A DNA stretch of 32,031 bases from JANRKG01 sp033763635 (lineage in GTDB: Bacteria; Cyanobacteriota; Cyanobacteriia; GCF-001939115), in NCBI GenBank assembly GCA_033763635.1, contig JANRKG010000308.1:1-32031 (forward strand). The letters run 5' to 3'. Position 1 is the stretch's first letter. The number at the start of each line of letters is the position of its first letter. A program made the translations under genes and the position numbers. The notes below the pieces were generated by a model. It was given only the letters and a program-made list of their open reading frames with translations. It did not search any database and was not told where the DNA came from. Below are positions 6,257 to 14,304 of this stretch, piece after piece.

Positions 6257-8452
6257 ATGGTTTCCACTCCCCTCCGGCTCTGGATTGAAGGACCGACTCG
6301 CAGCGGAAAAACAGTTCAGCTCGTCGATCACTATCGAGATCTGGTTCAGACAGACCTGACTGGATTAGAGCGTTCTCCAAAAAGAATAAAACTCTCCCGA
6401 CGGGCCATTCTTCAACGATCGGCCTCTCGCATTCTTGTGTTTGCCGATACGGGAGATAATCGGCTGATCTTGACCGATCGCCTGTTGGTCGCGACGGGAG
6501 GGCAATGTTCCATTCAATCCAAAACCCCCCTCAGCTTTTTTGAGGATGAGGTTGTTCTCTTCTGGCCTTTACTGATTCAGAAACTGTCGCTGAAAGCTCA
6601 GTTTCCCATTCGGCTACGGCCTGAAAATGAGCAGGAACTGGCGACCCAACTCTGGCGATCGTCCCTTACCCCAACCCTTCTACAACAAGCAGGAGTGGGG
6701 GAATACCGTATGGTGCGGCGATTGCTGGACTTGATACAACTGGCGGCCCTGAGCGGCACCCCCTTTGAGGAGATTCCCCTTCTGATGGAACAGGGCTTTC
6801 CAGAGGTGTTGTTGCCCTGGTCTCAGTTGGGGGCGTTACAGCAACAGTGGCGGACCTGGTGCCTGGAACGAGGATTGCTCACCTATGGGCTTTTGACTGA
6901 ATTGTATGGACGCTATTTACTGCCAGATCCGACCTATCAGCAACAGTTGCTTCAACGGTATCAAGCAGTGCTGGCGGATGATGTAGATAACTATCCGGCA
7001 ATCATGCGGGATCTCTTTGAGGGGTTGCTGGATCAGGGAACGATCGGAGTCTTTACCTTCAACCCGAATGGCGCAAGTCGTTTGGGATTGGGGGCCGATC
7101 CGGGGTACCTGGAGAGACTGCGTACCCATTGTGAAGCGATTACCTTACCCGATCTAGCAAGCAGTCTTGGAGAAACCGTTGCGAACAACATTGTAGAACT
7201 GGTGAGTAATCCCCTCTTTCTCTACCAGATTCCAGAAACAGTACAGTCAATCCAGACCTTTTCCCGTGCCCAACTGTTACGCCGCACCGCTGAGGTGATT
7301 GCGGAAGGGGTGCGATCGGGGCAGGTGCAACCCCAGGAAGTGGTCGTGATTGCTCCCGGTCTGGATGCGATCGCCCGTTACAGCCTGACGGAAATTTTGG
7401 TGAACAAGGGCATTGCAGTAGAACGCCTGAACGATCAGCGGCCCCTTGCCAGTTCCCCCTTCGTGCAGGCGTTGCTGACCTTGATGGCTCTGGTCTATCC
7501 GGGTTTGGGTCGTCTGGTCGATCGAGATAGTGTCACGGAAATGCTGGTCGTCTTGAGTCAGAAGCCAAGGGTGGGGCAAGTCTGGGGACAGGAAGAAACT
7601 TCTCCGGCGACAAGTTCTGATCGAGCCTCCCTTTCCGTCGTTCCAGTGATTGATTTTGTGCGGGCCAGTCTGCTGGCGGACTACTGCTTTGAACCCCATC
7701 CCGATCGGCCTCGCCTGTTGCCGATCGCCGCCTTTCCCCGTTGGGATCGGTTGGGTTATCAGGCGGCAACGGCCTATGAAGAGATTCTGAACTGGATTGA
7801 AGCCCAGAAGGAACAAAAGGAACAGCGCTTGATCCCCAGTCCCCTTTCTTTGCTGGACCGGGCAATCCAGCGCTTTTTGTGGAATGGGAGTTCCCTGAGT
7901 TACGACAAACTGGCTGCTCTCCGAGAACTGATGGAAACTGCCCAGCATTACTGGGAGGTGGAAACTCGCCTCCGCCAAAGTGAAGGGGAAGAACCCGCCA
8001 TTCAGGCTCCTGTCGGGCGATTTATCCAACTCCTGCGAAGCGGAACGATTACTGCTGACCCTTATCCAGTACGTCCCCTGGGTATGATCAGACCCGCTGT
8101 GATGCTGGCGAATATCTTTCAATACCGCTCCAACCGCCTGGCGCATCGGTGGCAGTTCTGGTTGGATGCGGGATCGCCCCGCTGGTTCACCGGAACAGAG
8201 GCGCTGTATGGTTCTCCCCTATTTCTCCAAAACTGGTCCGGGCGACCCTGGAGTGAGGTGGATGCGATCGCAGCCCAGGAACAGCGATTGCGGCGGGTTC
8301 TGCTAGATTTGCTGGGACGGACGACGGAGCGGGTGTTTCTGTGCCACAGTGACCTCTCAATCAATGGGCAGGAACAAACGGGATCTTTGCTGGCCCTTGT
8401 GAATGCCTCTGTGCCGATCGCTTCTGATGGTAGGGTGCCAACTGAAGCCTGA
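6257..8452 (+). CDS. UvrD/AddB-like P-loop protein ('recombinase family' of cyanobacteria)
   Basis: This 731-residue protein has a Walker A motif at its N terminus, GPTRSGKT (12-19), and a Walker B-like strand VLADDVDNYP from residue 238, resembling the DExx box of SF1 helicases but with Asp-Asp-Val-Asp. The middle segment VVVIAPGLDAIARYSLTEIL and the following GIAVERL / SPFVQALLTL pattern match the C-terminal RecA-like half of UvrD, RecB and AddB proteins, and the end (about 640-720) resembles helicase motifs V and VI. I infer a role in DNA processing or recombination repair; catalytic activity is not shown, since the canonical glutamate of motif II is absent. It follows frr by 32 bases, so co-transcription is possible. 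Its last 170 bases are duplicated downstream at 9561-9732. Confidence 0.7.
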   Translation: MVSTPLRLWIEGPTRSGKTVQLVDHYRDLVQTDLTGLERSPKRIKLSRRAILQRSASRILVFADTGDNRLILTDRLLVATGGQCSIQSKTPLSFFEDEVVLFWPLLIQKLSLKAQFPIRLRPENEQELATQLWRSSLTPTLLQQAGVGEYRMVRRLLDLIQLAALSGTPFEEIPLLMEQGFPEVLLPWSQLGALQQQWRTWCLERGLLTYGLLTELYGRYLLPDPTYQQQLLQRYQAVLADDVDNYPAIMRDLFEGLLDQGTIGVFTFNPNGASRLGLGADPGYLERLRTHCEAITLPDLASSLGETVANNIVELVSNPLFLYQIPETVQSIQTFSRAQLLRRTAEVIAEGVRSGQVQPQEVVVIAPGLDAIARYSLTEILVNKGIAVERLNDQRPLASSPFVQALLTLMALVYPGLGRLVDRDSVTEMLVVLSQKPRVGQVWGQEETSPATSSDRASLSVVPVIDFVRASLLADYCFEPHPDRPRLLPIAAFPRWDRLGYQAATAYEEILNWIEAQKEQKEQRLIPSPLSLLDRAIQRFLWNGSSLSYDKLAALRELMETAQHYWEVETRLRQSEGEEPAIQAPVGRFIQLLRSGTITADPYPVRPLGMIRPAVMLANIFQYRSNRLAHRWQFWLDAGSPRWFTGTEALYGSPLFLQNWSGRPWSEVDAIAAQEQRLRRVLLDLLGRTTERVFLCHSDLSINGQEQTGSLLALVNASVPIASDGRVPTEA

Positions 8453-8478
8453 TTACTGCAACTAGAAACCGAGAACCT
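8281..8478 (+). repeat. direct repeat copy 1: recombinase 3' end plus decayed kinase tail
   Basis: This segment matches 9561-9758 with a constant offset of 1280 bases and no gaps. Across 8336-8455 I count eight differences, nearly all transitions. Similarity weakens towards both ends, and the outer limits are approximate. Bases 8453-8478 resemble, in reverse, the final codons of the kinase gene at 9733. Together with copy 2 it brackets the methyltransferase gene. Confidence 0.9.
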
Positions 8479-8533
8479 ATACTCTGAAGAAACCTGGCGG
8501 GCTTCGAATCCCCCTTCTCGTGGCTAATCCCAG

Positions 8534-9508
8534 TTAAAACGATTGGGTAGAGGTTTCCATTTCCTCCAGTGCATAACTTCTGTAGAGGAACGGTAGCCGC
8601 TTTGCGCCTGCTTCTCCAGTTTTGGTAGCTTTAATAAAAATATACTGACCCAGGTCTGTTTTGCGGTGGTTGATAAATGATTGTAGATAATAGACGGATG
8701 TTAAGTGCTTTGCTTGGTTGGGTGATACATCGGCAGTAAATAGGGTGTCAATGGTGAATCCCATGTAGCTCAGCATCGATCGTAACTCGCGGGATGTATA
8801 TTCACGATTGTGGCGACCGTAGATTCCATAGGCTGAGTATGTATCGTAAATATTTTCTCCAACAATTAAGCGGGCAACATTCTCCAGGCGAATGGCATTA
8901 GGCGTGGTTAACACTAGCGTTCCACCCGGTTTCAAGATACGTTTTATTTCCCGTAAGGATTTCAGGGGGTCTAGGGTGAGGTGTTCCAGGATTTCGCAAT
9001 ATAGGATGACATCAAATTCTCCATCATCGAAGGGAGCCTGTTCAGTTTCCAGATTGAAGTGGTGGGATTTGAAGGAGAGAGTTTGCGGCTGTCTGGTTTG
9101 AGGATTGAGGCAAGACAGTTCGACAACTTCTGTTTTTGTGATTGGATCTAATTCGTAGTCTGGGCTGAAGTAATTGGCTAGTGTCAAATCCAGGGAAGTG
9201 TAATACTTAAGCAGCAGGGTTGTAAAGTAAGGATTAGAACCCAACTCCAGGCATTTACCTGTCATGTCTTTGACGAGTCCATAGGTGTAGACAAAACGTC
9301 TGAAGTCTTGGCGGCAATAATTGACCATCTCAGGGAAAAAAGCGATGGATTCCAGAATTTCTCGTAATTCCGGTTCCGAGATACCTGGGGGTAGGGGTAG
9401 GGCTGGCGTGAGGGGAAAAAGTTCTGTTGGTTCGGCATTCCAGCTAGCATCCAGGTGGCCCAAGATCTGCTTAATAAACAATCGAACTTTCCGGATAGAG
9501 CCATTCAT
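8534..9508 (-). CDS. class I SAM-dependent methyltransferase, inside a direct-repeat-bounded insert
   Basis: The 324-residue product has a Rossmann methyltransferase core: GKCLELGSNPYFTTLLL as motif I (the usual G-x-G-x-G is altered to LGSNP), FDVILYCEILEHL as motif II with the post-II helix, and LKPGGTLVLTTPN as motif III. This is the Methyltransf_11/UbiE-like pattern seen in enzymes that methylate small molecules, sugars or lipids; the substrate is unknown. The gene is visibly more AT-rich than its neighbours, and I saw no HIP1 octamer in it. It is flanked by the repeats at 8281-8478 and 9561-9758, so it was probably acquired. The start is ATG 9508; an overlapping 80-codon frame is a shadow. 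Confidence 0.85.
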   Translation of the reverse strand: MNGSIRKVRLFIKQILGHLDASWNAEPTELFPLTPALPLPPGISEPELREILESIAFFPEMVNYCRQDFRRFVYTYGLVKDMTGKCLELGSNPYFTTLLLKYYTSLDLTLANYFSPDYELDPITKTEVVELSCLNPQTRQPQTLSFKSHHFNLETEQAPFDDGEFDVILYCEILEHLTLDPLKSLREIKRILKPGGTLVLTTPNAIRLENVARLIVGENIYDTYSAYGIYGRHNREYTSRELRSMLSYMGFTIDTLFTADVSPNQAKHLTSVYYLQSFINHRKTDLGQYIFIKATKTGEAGAKRLPFLYRSYALEEMETSTQSF

Positions 9509-9560
9509 AGAATTTCGGCTATAGCGGTTTTCAAACTTAGGTTACTTTACTACAGCTAAA

Positions 9561-9758
9561 GCAGAGAGTACGGCATGTCCTGCTAAATTTGCTGGGGTGG
9601 ACAACTAAGGGGGGATTTCTGTGCCACAGTGATCTCTCAATCAGTGGGTAGGCACAAACGGGATTTTTGCTGGCCCTTGTGAATGCCTCTGTGCCGATCG
9701 CTTCTGATGGCAGGGTGCCAACCGAAGCCTGATTACCGCAGCCAGAGCCAGAAAAACC
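9561..9758 (+). repeat. direct repeat copy 2: decayed recombinase 3' end plus intact kinase tail
   Basis: This is the second copy of the repeat at 8281-8478. The part that matches the recombinase gene is not attached to any open frame and contains an in-frame TAG (within TGGGTAGGC at about 9645-9653). The part beyond 9733 encodes the working C-terminal codons of the kinase. The fragment's TGA (9730-9732) directly abuts the kinase stop codon, as expected for an original convergent junction. Confidence 0.9.
9580..9732 (+). pseudogene. remnant of the 3' end of the UvrD/AddB-like gene
   Basis: Translation in the equivalent frame gives FLCHSDLSISG followed by a stop, then AQTGFLLALVNASVPIASDG, nearly identical to the last part of the 6257-8452 product. 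It has no start or upstream coding sequence and carries a nonsense change, so it is a dead fragment left by the duplication. Confidence 0.85.
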
Positions 9759-11004
9759 ACCAGCGACTCATCAGCGCCCACAGTAGGAGGGGGATGCCAA
9801 TCATGACGGCAGCGATCGTCCAGCCCTGCTGATGCTTCTTAAATTGTTGAATATCTCGCCAATAAGTGCCCTTCCAGGCCCAGGCATTCCCCCACCGTCC
9901 TAATGTCGCCATTAAGCCAACCTCTAGTAAGAAGCTGATCAGCAGAATTGCTTTGAAAAGAAAGGGATTACTGGCAGCCGTAAACCGCACAATCCACCAG
10001 GTGCTGTTACTGAGTAGCCAAACCAGAACTCCAAACCAAACTCGATGGGTGAGAGACCAGTAGGGAGCCAGCAGAAATGCCCCCCAATTCCAACCCCGGA
10101 TCTCTTTAGGAACGGGAATGGAGCGATCGAAGAGCTTGCCCTGCCCTGAATTGTTGTTGGGGATGGTAGGGGTGATGAGACCCAGCCTACCAGACTCGAT
10201 GATTTCCCCCGATTTCAGTGCCTCTAAAGCCTCCGCCGCACTGGTAAAGCGCCGTTCCAGGGAAGGTTCCGTAATTTTGTTTAGCCAACTTGCAAAACTG
10301 AGACTCAAGTTCAATGATTCGGGAATGGAGATGCGTAGATCTCGCTGGGGGAGTTCCGATGGAGGAATCCCAGTGAGTAAGTGCAGTAGAGTGGTTCCTA
10401 ATGCATAGAGATCAGACGCGGGAACGGTTCGCCCCCCAAATTGCTCAACAGGAGCGTAGCCGTAGGTGCCCACGATCGTAATCGTCGCCCCTTCCGCTAC
10501 CCCCTGACTCTGAACCGCCCCAAAATCCACCAGATAGATCTGCCCATCTTCTCCCGCAATCAAATTACTCGGCTTGATATCCCGATGCAGGACAGGAACC
10601 AATCGCGCATGAAGGTAGATCAAAATTTCCAAAACATCGATCGCAATTTGCTGGGCTACCTCTTCTGAAAAGCCCTCCCCCTGGGCCAGTAACTCTTTCA
10701 ATGAACGACCCGGAATGTAATTCTGCACCATGCCAAACCACAGGCTGTGATCGTCGATTGAAAAGTAGTCCCGGTAGCAGGGAATGCGAGGATGGGTTAA
10801 CTCCTTCAGGGTTTGGGCTTCCCGTTCAAATAACTTCAGGTTCTCCCATTGAACATCTCCGCCAAAGGTCAGCAGCTTGACAATGACAAGTTCAGACGGG
10901 CTTACCTGCGTGTCTTCTGCCAGCCAAGTCTGTCGCCCCGCATTATGACCGAGTTTCTTTTGCAGATGGTAGCGATCGTGCAGAACGTGTCCGGGAGTCA
11001 GCAT
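9733..11004 (-). CDS. serine/threonine protein kinase with C-terminal membrane segments
   Basis: This 423-residue Hanks-type kinase has a weak glycine loop (KLGHNAGRQTWLAED), the ATP-anchoring lysine in VIVKLL (Lys43), the catalytic loop HRDIKPSN (140-147, Asp142), the Mg-binding DFG (160-162) and the activation/APE-like segment GTYGYAPVEQFGG (179-191). The linker around 280-300 is followed by a tryptophan-rich region with about three hydrophobic helices (roughly 321-337, 349-366, 397-413), resembling the DUF2628 type of tail. It would anchor the kinase domain to the membrane facing the cytosol. Substrates are unknown. The last codons lie within the direct repeat. It lies 56 bases downstream of the dienelactone hydrolase gene on the same strand and may share its transcript. 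Confidence 0.9.
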   Translation of the reverse strand: MLTPGHVLHDRYHLQKKLGHNAGRQTWLAEDTQVSPSELVIVKLLTFGGDVQWENLKLFEREAQTLKELTHPRIPCYRDYFSIDDHSLWFGMVQNYIPGRSLKELLAQGEGFSEEVAQQIAIDVLEILIYLHARLVPVLHRDIKPSNLIAGEDGQIYLVDFGAVQSQGVAEGATITIVGTYGYAPVEQFGGRTVPASDLYALGTTLLHLLTGIPPSELPQRDLRISIPESLNLSLSFASWLNKITEPSLERRFTSAAEALEALKSGEIIESGRLGLITPTIPNNNSGQGKLFDRSIPVPKEIRGWNWGAFLLAPYWSLTHRVWFGVLVWLLSNSTWWIVRFTAASNPFLFKAILLISFLLEVGLMATLGRWGNAWAWKGTYWRDIQQFKKHQQGWTIAAVMIGIPLLLWALMSRWWFFWLWLR

Positions 11005-11060
11005 AGTGATTCAGAAAACGAGGGGCTAAGGTGCTGTTAAATTCTGATTCTGACTCCTGC

Positions 11061-11798
11061 CTACTCAGAAAGTTCCTTTCTAAACAACTGCTTCACCACT
11101 TCCCAGGCATCCACAGCGGCATCTGCATTGTAGCTTCCTCGATGATCGCAGAAGAACCCATGATCGGCATCTGAATAGCGCAGTACCCGATGAGGAATCT
11201 GGTGTTTTTGTAATTCGGCTTCAATTTGATTGACCTGTTCTAGCGGAATACTGGCATCCTGCATTCCGAAGAAAGCATAGAGGGTTCCCTGGATTTCAGA
11301 GGTTCGGGCGAGGGTGGGCGCACCCCCACCGGGAGTCATCGTCACAATTCCGGCTCCGTAAAAAGATGCGGTTGCCTGCACCTCCGGTAGGGTTGCTGCG
11401 AGATAGGCGACATGACCTCCAAAGCAGAATCCAATGCAGCCCACTTTCTCCGCTTTGACGATCGGAAGTTCTTTGAGAAAGGCGATCGTCGCCTGAATAT
11501 CCCTCAGCAGTTCAGTCGCCTGGGTCTGCTCTTTGTACTTCCGCCCTGTCTGCACATCTTCTGCGGTGTACCCGGTCTCAAAGCCAGGGGCCAGTCGTTG
11601 ATAAAGTGCCGGAGCAATCGCCACATATCCCTCTCTGGCAAAACGTTCTGTCACTTCCCGGATGTGGGCATTGACCCCAAAGATTTCCTGTAGGACCACG
11701 ATCGCCGGAAAAGGACCCTCTCCCTGGGGGTGGGCCAGATAAGCGGCGATTTGAAGTTCATTACCAGGAATCTGGACAGGAGTTGTTTGGATCTCCAT
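11061..11798 (-). CDS. dienelactone hydrolase family protein
   Basis: Dienelactone hydrolases are alpha/beta-hydrolases with a cysteine nucleophile. The 245-residue product has the nucleophile elbow GFCFGG (123-128, Cys125), the acid in GMQDASIP (Asp181) and the histidine in DADHGFFCDHRG (His213), so the C-D-H triad is complete. The N-terminal strand has VVLQEIFGVNAHIREV, another family hallmark. It is probably cytosolic; the natural substrate is unknown, since most bacterial members are not linked to aromatic degradation. It is divergent from the GntR regulator at 11962, with a 163-base shared control region, so that regulator may act on it. This is an inference from position. Confidence 0.92.
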   Translation of the reverse strand: MEIQTTPVQIPGNELQIAAYLAHPQGEGPFPAIVVLQEIFGVNAHIREVTERFAREGYVAIAPALYQRLAPGFETGYTAEDVQTGRKYKEQTQATELLRDIQATIAFLKELPIVKAEKVGCIGFCFGGHVAYLAATLPEVQATASFYGAGIVTMTPGGGAPTLARTSEIQGTLYAFFGMQDASIPLEQVNQIEAELQKHQIPHRVLRYSDADHGFFCDHRGSYNADAAVDAWEVVKQLFRKELSE

Positions 11799-11961
11799 TC
11801 TGACCTACCTTATGACTTGTCTTCAGGGAACTGCCGCTTCAAGTATCTCTTTTTATTTTTGCGATGGACAACACGATAGCCAAGCCTATCCTCCATAATT
11901 CGATATAGGGAAAGTAATATTGCCCATTTCCTGCGCCCGATTCTAACTCTGGAGAGTCTGG
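11799..11961. promoter_or_regulatory. divergent control region, dienelactone hydrolase / GntR
   Basis: These 163 bases must carry promoters for both flanking genes. A weak inverted pair, CCTAT near 11886 and ATAGG near 11907, is the only symmetry I noticed. No clear GntR operator or -35/-10 pair can be defended by eye. Confidence 0.4.
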
Positions 11962-12948
11962 ATGATCCAGTTCCATATTCAGTCTGATAGCGAAATTCCT
12001 GCATCCACCCAGCTTTACAACCAGATCCGGTTTGCGATCGCTTCGCGTCAGTATCCACCGGGGCACCGCCTCCCCAGCACGCGCCAACTGGCAATGCAAA
12101 CGGGGTTACATCGCAACACCATCAGCAAAGTCTATCGTCAACTCGAAGAGGATGGTGTGGTGGAGTCCCAGGCGGGATCGGGAATTTATGTGCGGGCGCA
12201 GGGGGACGAGGGCAGACCTGCCCTGCGGTCTCCGATCATTGAACAGTTTCCAGAAGCCCATCGGCAGGTGAAGCAAAGCCTGGATGAGTTACTGCGTCAG
12301 GGGTGTTCCTTAAACCAGGCACGGGAAGTGTTTCTGGCGGAGGTGGATTGGCGATTACGATGCAGTGCCAGAGTATTGGTCACGGCCCCCATGCAGGACA
12401 TTGGGGCAGGAGAATTGATGACCAACCAACTGGAGGAAGCTCTGCGGATTCCGGTACAACTGGTGCCAATGGAAGAACTGGATCAGGTGCTGGACCAGAC
12501 GCGATCGGGCACTGTTGTCACAAGTCGTTATTTCATTGGCGAGGCAGAGGCGATCGCGGCTCCTAAGTCTGTGCGTGTGATCCCCGTTGATATCTATGAT
12601 TATGCGGAAGAAATCAAAACCCTGGTGGCCCTTCCGAAAGATAGTTGCCTGGGTTTGGTCAGTGTGAGTTCAGGGATTCTGCGGGCAGCGGCGGTGATTA
12701 TTCACAGTCTGCGAGGAGATAATCTGCTGGTGATGACGGCTCAACCGAATGACAAGTACAAGCTGAATGCGATCGTGCGGAGTGCCCAGACGATTGCGAG
12801 TTTCGATCGCATCAGTTGTACAACGGTGAAGGCGGCAGTGGCAGACGCACGGGAAGATTTAATCCGTGCCCCAAAACTATACTGCTGTGAAACCTACATC
12901 GGAGAACGGTCTATCAATTTGCTGAAGCGTGAACTGGGGCTAGATTAG
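11962..12948 (+). CDS. GntR family transcriptional regulator
   Basis: The N-terminal winged helix (about residues 10-77) is diagnostic: STQLYNQIRFAIASRQYPPG, RLPSTRQLAMQTGLHRNTIS and VYRQLEEDGVVESQAGSGIY. The remaining 250 residues, rich in alternating strands and helices, form an effector domain that is neither the aminotransferase type (MocR) nor the FCD type by eye; conserved cyanobacterial GntR proteins of this length exist. The 328-residue length is complete. The ATG at 11962 is the obvious start (MIQFHIQSDSEIP). It is transcribed away from the dienelactone hydrolase gene and may regulate it or itself. The ligand is unknown. Confidence 0.88.
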   Translation: MIQFHIQSDSEIPASTQLYNQIRFAIASRQYPPGHRLPSTRQLAMQTGLHRNTISKVYRQLEEDGVVESQAGSGIYVRAQGDEGRPALRSPIIEQFPEAHRQVKQSLDELLRQGCSLNQAREVFLAEVDWRLRCSARVLVTAPMQDIGAGELMTNQLEEALRIPVQLVPMEELDQVLDQTRSGTVVTSRYFIGEAEAIAAPKSVRVIPVDIYDYAEEIKTLVALPKDSCLGLVSVSSGILRAAAVIIHSLRGDNLLVMTAQPNDKYKLNAIVRSAQTIASFDRISCTTVKAAVADAREDLIRAPKLYCCETYIGERSINLLKRELGLD

Positions 12949-13030
12949 CCCCATCTTCGCAACATATTGTAAGTAAAATTTGGTTGCTTTTGTTGTTGGC
13001 TTCCAAAATGCCTTGATAGCCTCAAAGAAG

Positions 13031-13055
13031 TTAGGCAAGCATGATGCTTGTCTAA
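13031..13055 (+). terminator. 25-base near-perfect inverted repeat after the GntR gene
   Basis: TTAGGCAAGCAT (13031-13042) pairs with ATGCTTGTCTAA (13044-13055) through one wobble, with a single central base. A TTT follows. It lies 83 bases after the GntR stop and 34 bases before the small membrane protein, so it could be the GntR terminator, or an operator for the downstream gene. In a hairpin the central bases must open. Confidence 0.5.
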
Positions 13056-13089
13056 TTTACCCATCTATAGGTGTTTATACGGGGCAATG

Positions 13090-13401
13090 ATGAATCGGTA
13101 TTCCTTCAAATGGGTCCAGGAATGGTGTGAAGAAAATGGCTGGACTGACCCTTTCCTAGAATGCCGGATGTATTGGGCATTTCCTCCCGGTGGTGTGATG
13201 CCGTTGCCCGTTCCTCAAGATGCTCTGGAATCAATTAAGTCTCAAAAGGGTTTGAGTTTTAGTGAGCGGACTTGGACCTTCTCTGCCGTTTTCTTTTCCC
13301 TATCTTGCGTTATCAGTAGCTATATCTGGCAATCCCCCATGCCCCTAGTGGCTGCTTTTGCCTTCTGCGCGATCGTGGTGGCCCAGTTTGAGGAAGACTG
13401 A
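13090..13401 (+). CDS. small conserved membrane protein, function unknown
   Basis: The product (103 residues) begins MNRYSFKWVQEWCEENGWTD and contains a segment YWAFPPGGVMPLPVP, which I recall from small hypothetical proteins in other cyanobacteria, though I cannot verify this here. Two hydrophobic stretches near the C terminus (TFSAVFFSLSCVISSYIW and MPLVAAFAFCAIVVA) predict a hairpin in the membrane with the polar N-terminal part in the cytosol. I chose the second of two adjacent ATGs (13087, 13090) because GGGG lies five bases upstream; a TTG at 13048 would fall in the hairpin. Its last 57 bases overlap the end of the FkbM gene in the opposite direction. Function is unknown. Confidence 0.7.
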   Translation: MNRYSFKWVQEWCEENGWTDPFLECRMYWAFPPGGVMPLPVPQDALESIKSQKGLSFSERTWTFSAVFFSLSCVISSYIWQSPMPLVAAFAFCAIVVAQFEED

Positions 13402-14292
13402 GGCAACTTTACGCATGCCCCGCTTCAGATATTCCCGAAAGCTCAATGGGTAGAAGATCGGACCTTCTGGGATTTCGGGAGTAAAGTGGGGTTGATATAA
13501 CTGTCTGAAGGTTCTGAGTTGAGCTTCATCAAAGGCTGCCACAATATTTGGGTATCTTCCTTTTAGGATGTGGTAGTACATCACAAGGTGGCATTCGCTT
13601 TCATCATAGAGATCCAGATAGCCTGAACCGTCTACTGCTAGAAGAATGGGAAACTGAGAGCGAAGCAGATCAAAGAAATCTGGAACAGAGGTTCGCTGAA
13701 ATGCATTCAGGCACCAATGATTCAGTTCCAGGACGACAATTGGTTGATGGGTTTTCAGAGTTTGGGTTGCACCCTTCAAGACTTGTCCTTCGAATCCTTC
13801 GACATCGATTTTGATGAAGTCTACTTTTGTAAGATGAAGCGATTGGACGACTTCATCGAGGGGGCGAATAATGATTTTTTCAACAATATGGCCTGTTCCT
13901 GCCTGGGTTTGATTGGAGACAAATGCAACTGCTCGGTTCGAAGGAGCAAGCGTTAACGGATACTCGCCGGGTTCTGTTCCAAGTCCAATGTTTTTTGGAA
14001 AGATATTGGTAAGCCCAGAAGAGGTAATATTCTTTTCGAGAAAAGAAAAAGTTGTTGGTGAAGGTTCAAAGGCATAAACTTCCTGAGCTAATTTGCCAAA
14101 CAACAAAGCAGTACAGCCAATGTTGGCACCGATATCCAGGATGGTTGTACTGTTGCTTGCTAGTACCTTGAATAGCGGGACCATCTCTAGCTCAAAGCCA
14201 TTTTTGTTGATTTGTTCCAGGTAGTCGTCATCTGACGTGATCAGGTACGTTTTGTCTCCGATCGCCACGTTGTATTCTCGGATGGTGCTCAT
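13345..14292 (-). CDS. FkbM family methyltransferase
   Basis: FkbM-type enzymes are SAM-dependent O-methyltransferases acting on sugars, polyketides or glycan ends. The 315-residue product has the motif I segment ILDIGANIGCTALLF (51-65), the acidic ribose-binding YAFEPSP (73-79) and the family hallmark FIKIDVEGFEGQVLKG (159-174). The C-terminal 120 residues are not catalytic core and may define specificity. It is the last gene of the minus-strand TPR-hydrolase-FkbM operon, starting 12 bases after the hydrolase stop. Its codon use looks more AT-rich than the hydrolase gene. Its 3' end overlaps the convergent small membrane gene. The acceptor is unknown; a surface glycan or glycolipid is plausible. 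Confidence 0.88.
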   Translation of the reverse strand: MSTIREYNVAIGDKTYLITSDDDYLEQINKNGFELEMVPLFKVLASNSTTILDIGANIGCTALLFGKLAQEVYAFEPSPTTFSFLEKNITSSGLTNIFPKNIGLGTEPGEYPLTLAPSNRAVAFVSNQTQAGTGHIVEKIIIRPLDEVVQSLHLTKVDFIKIDVEGFEGQVLKGATQTLKTHQPIVVLELNHWCLNAFQRTSVPDFFDLLRSQFPILLAVDGSGYLDLYDESECHLVMYYHILKGRYPNIVAAFDEAQLRTFRQLYQPHFTPEIPEGPIFYPLSFREYLKRGMRKVASVFLKLGHHDRAEGKSSH

Positions 14293-14304
14293 ATTTAGCT
14301 CTCC

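Noticed and set aside
7277..8146. 289-codon open frame on the minus strand
   Set aside because: It lies entirely inside the UvrD/AddB-like gene, has a composition rich in Gln, His and Arg typical of an antisense shadow, and has no recognisable motif.
8479..9560. Insertion sequence carrying the methyltransferase
   Set aside because: No transposase or integrase frame and no terminal inverted repeats; the flanking direct repeats are about 198 bases, much longer than transposon target duplications.
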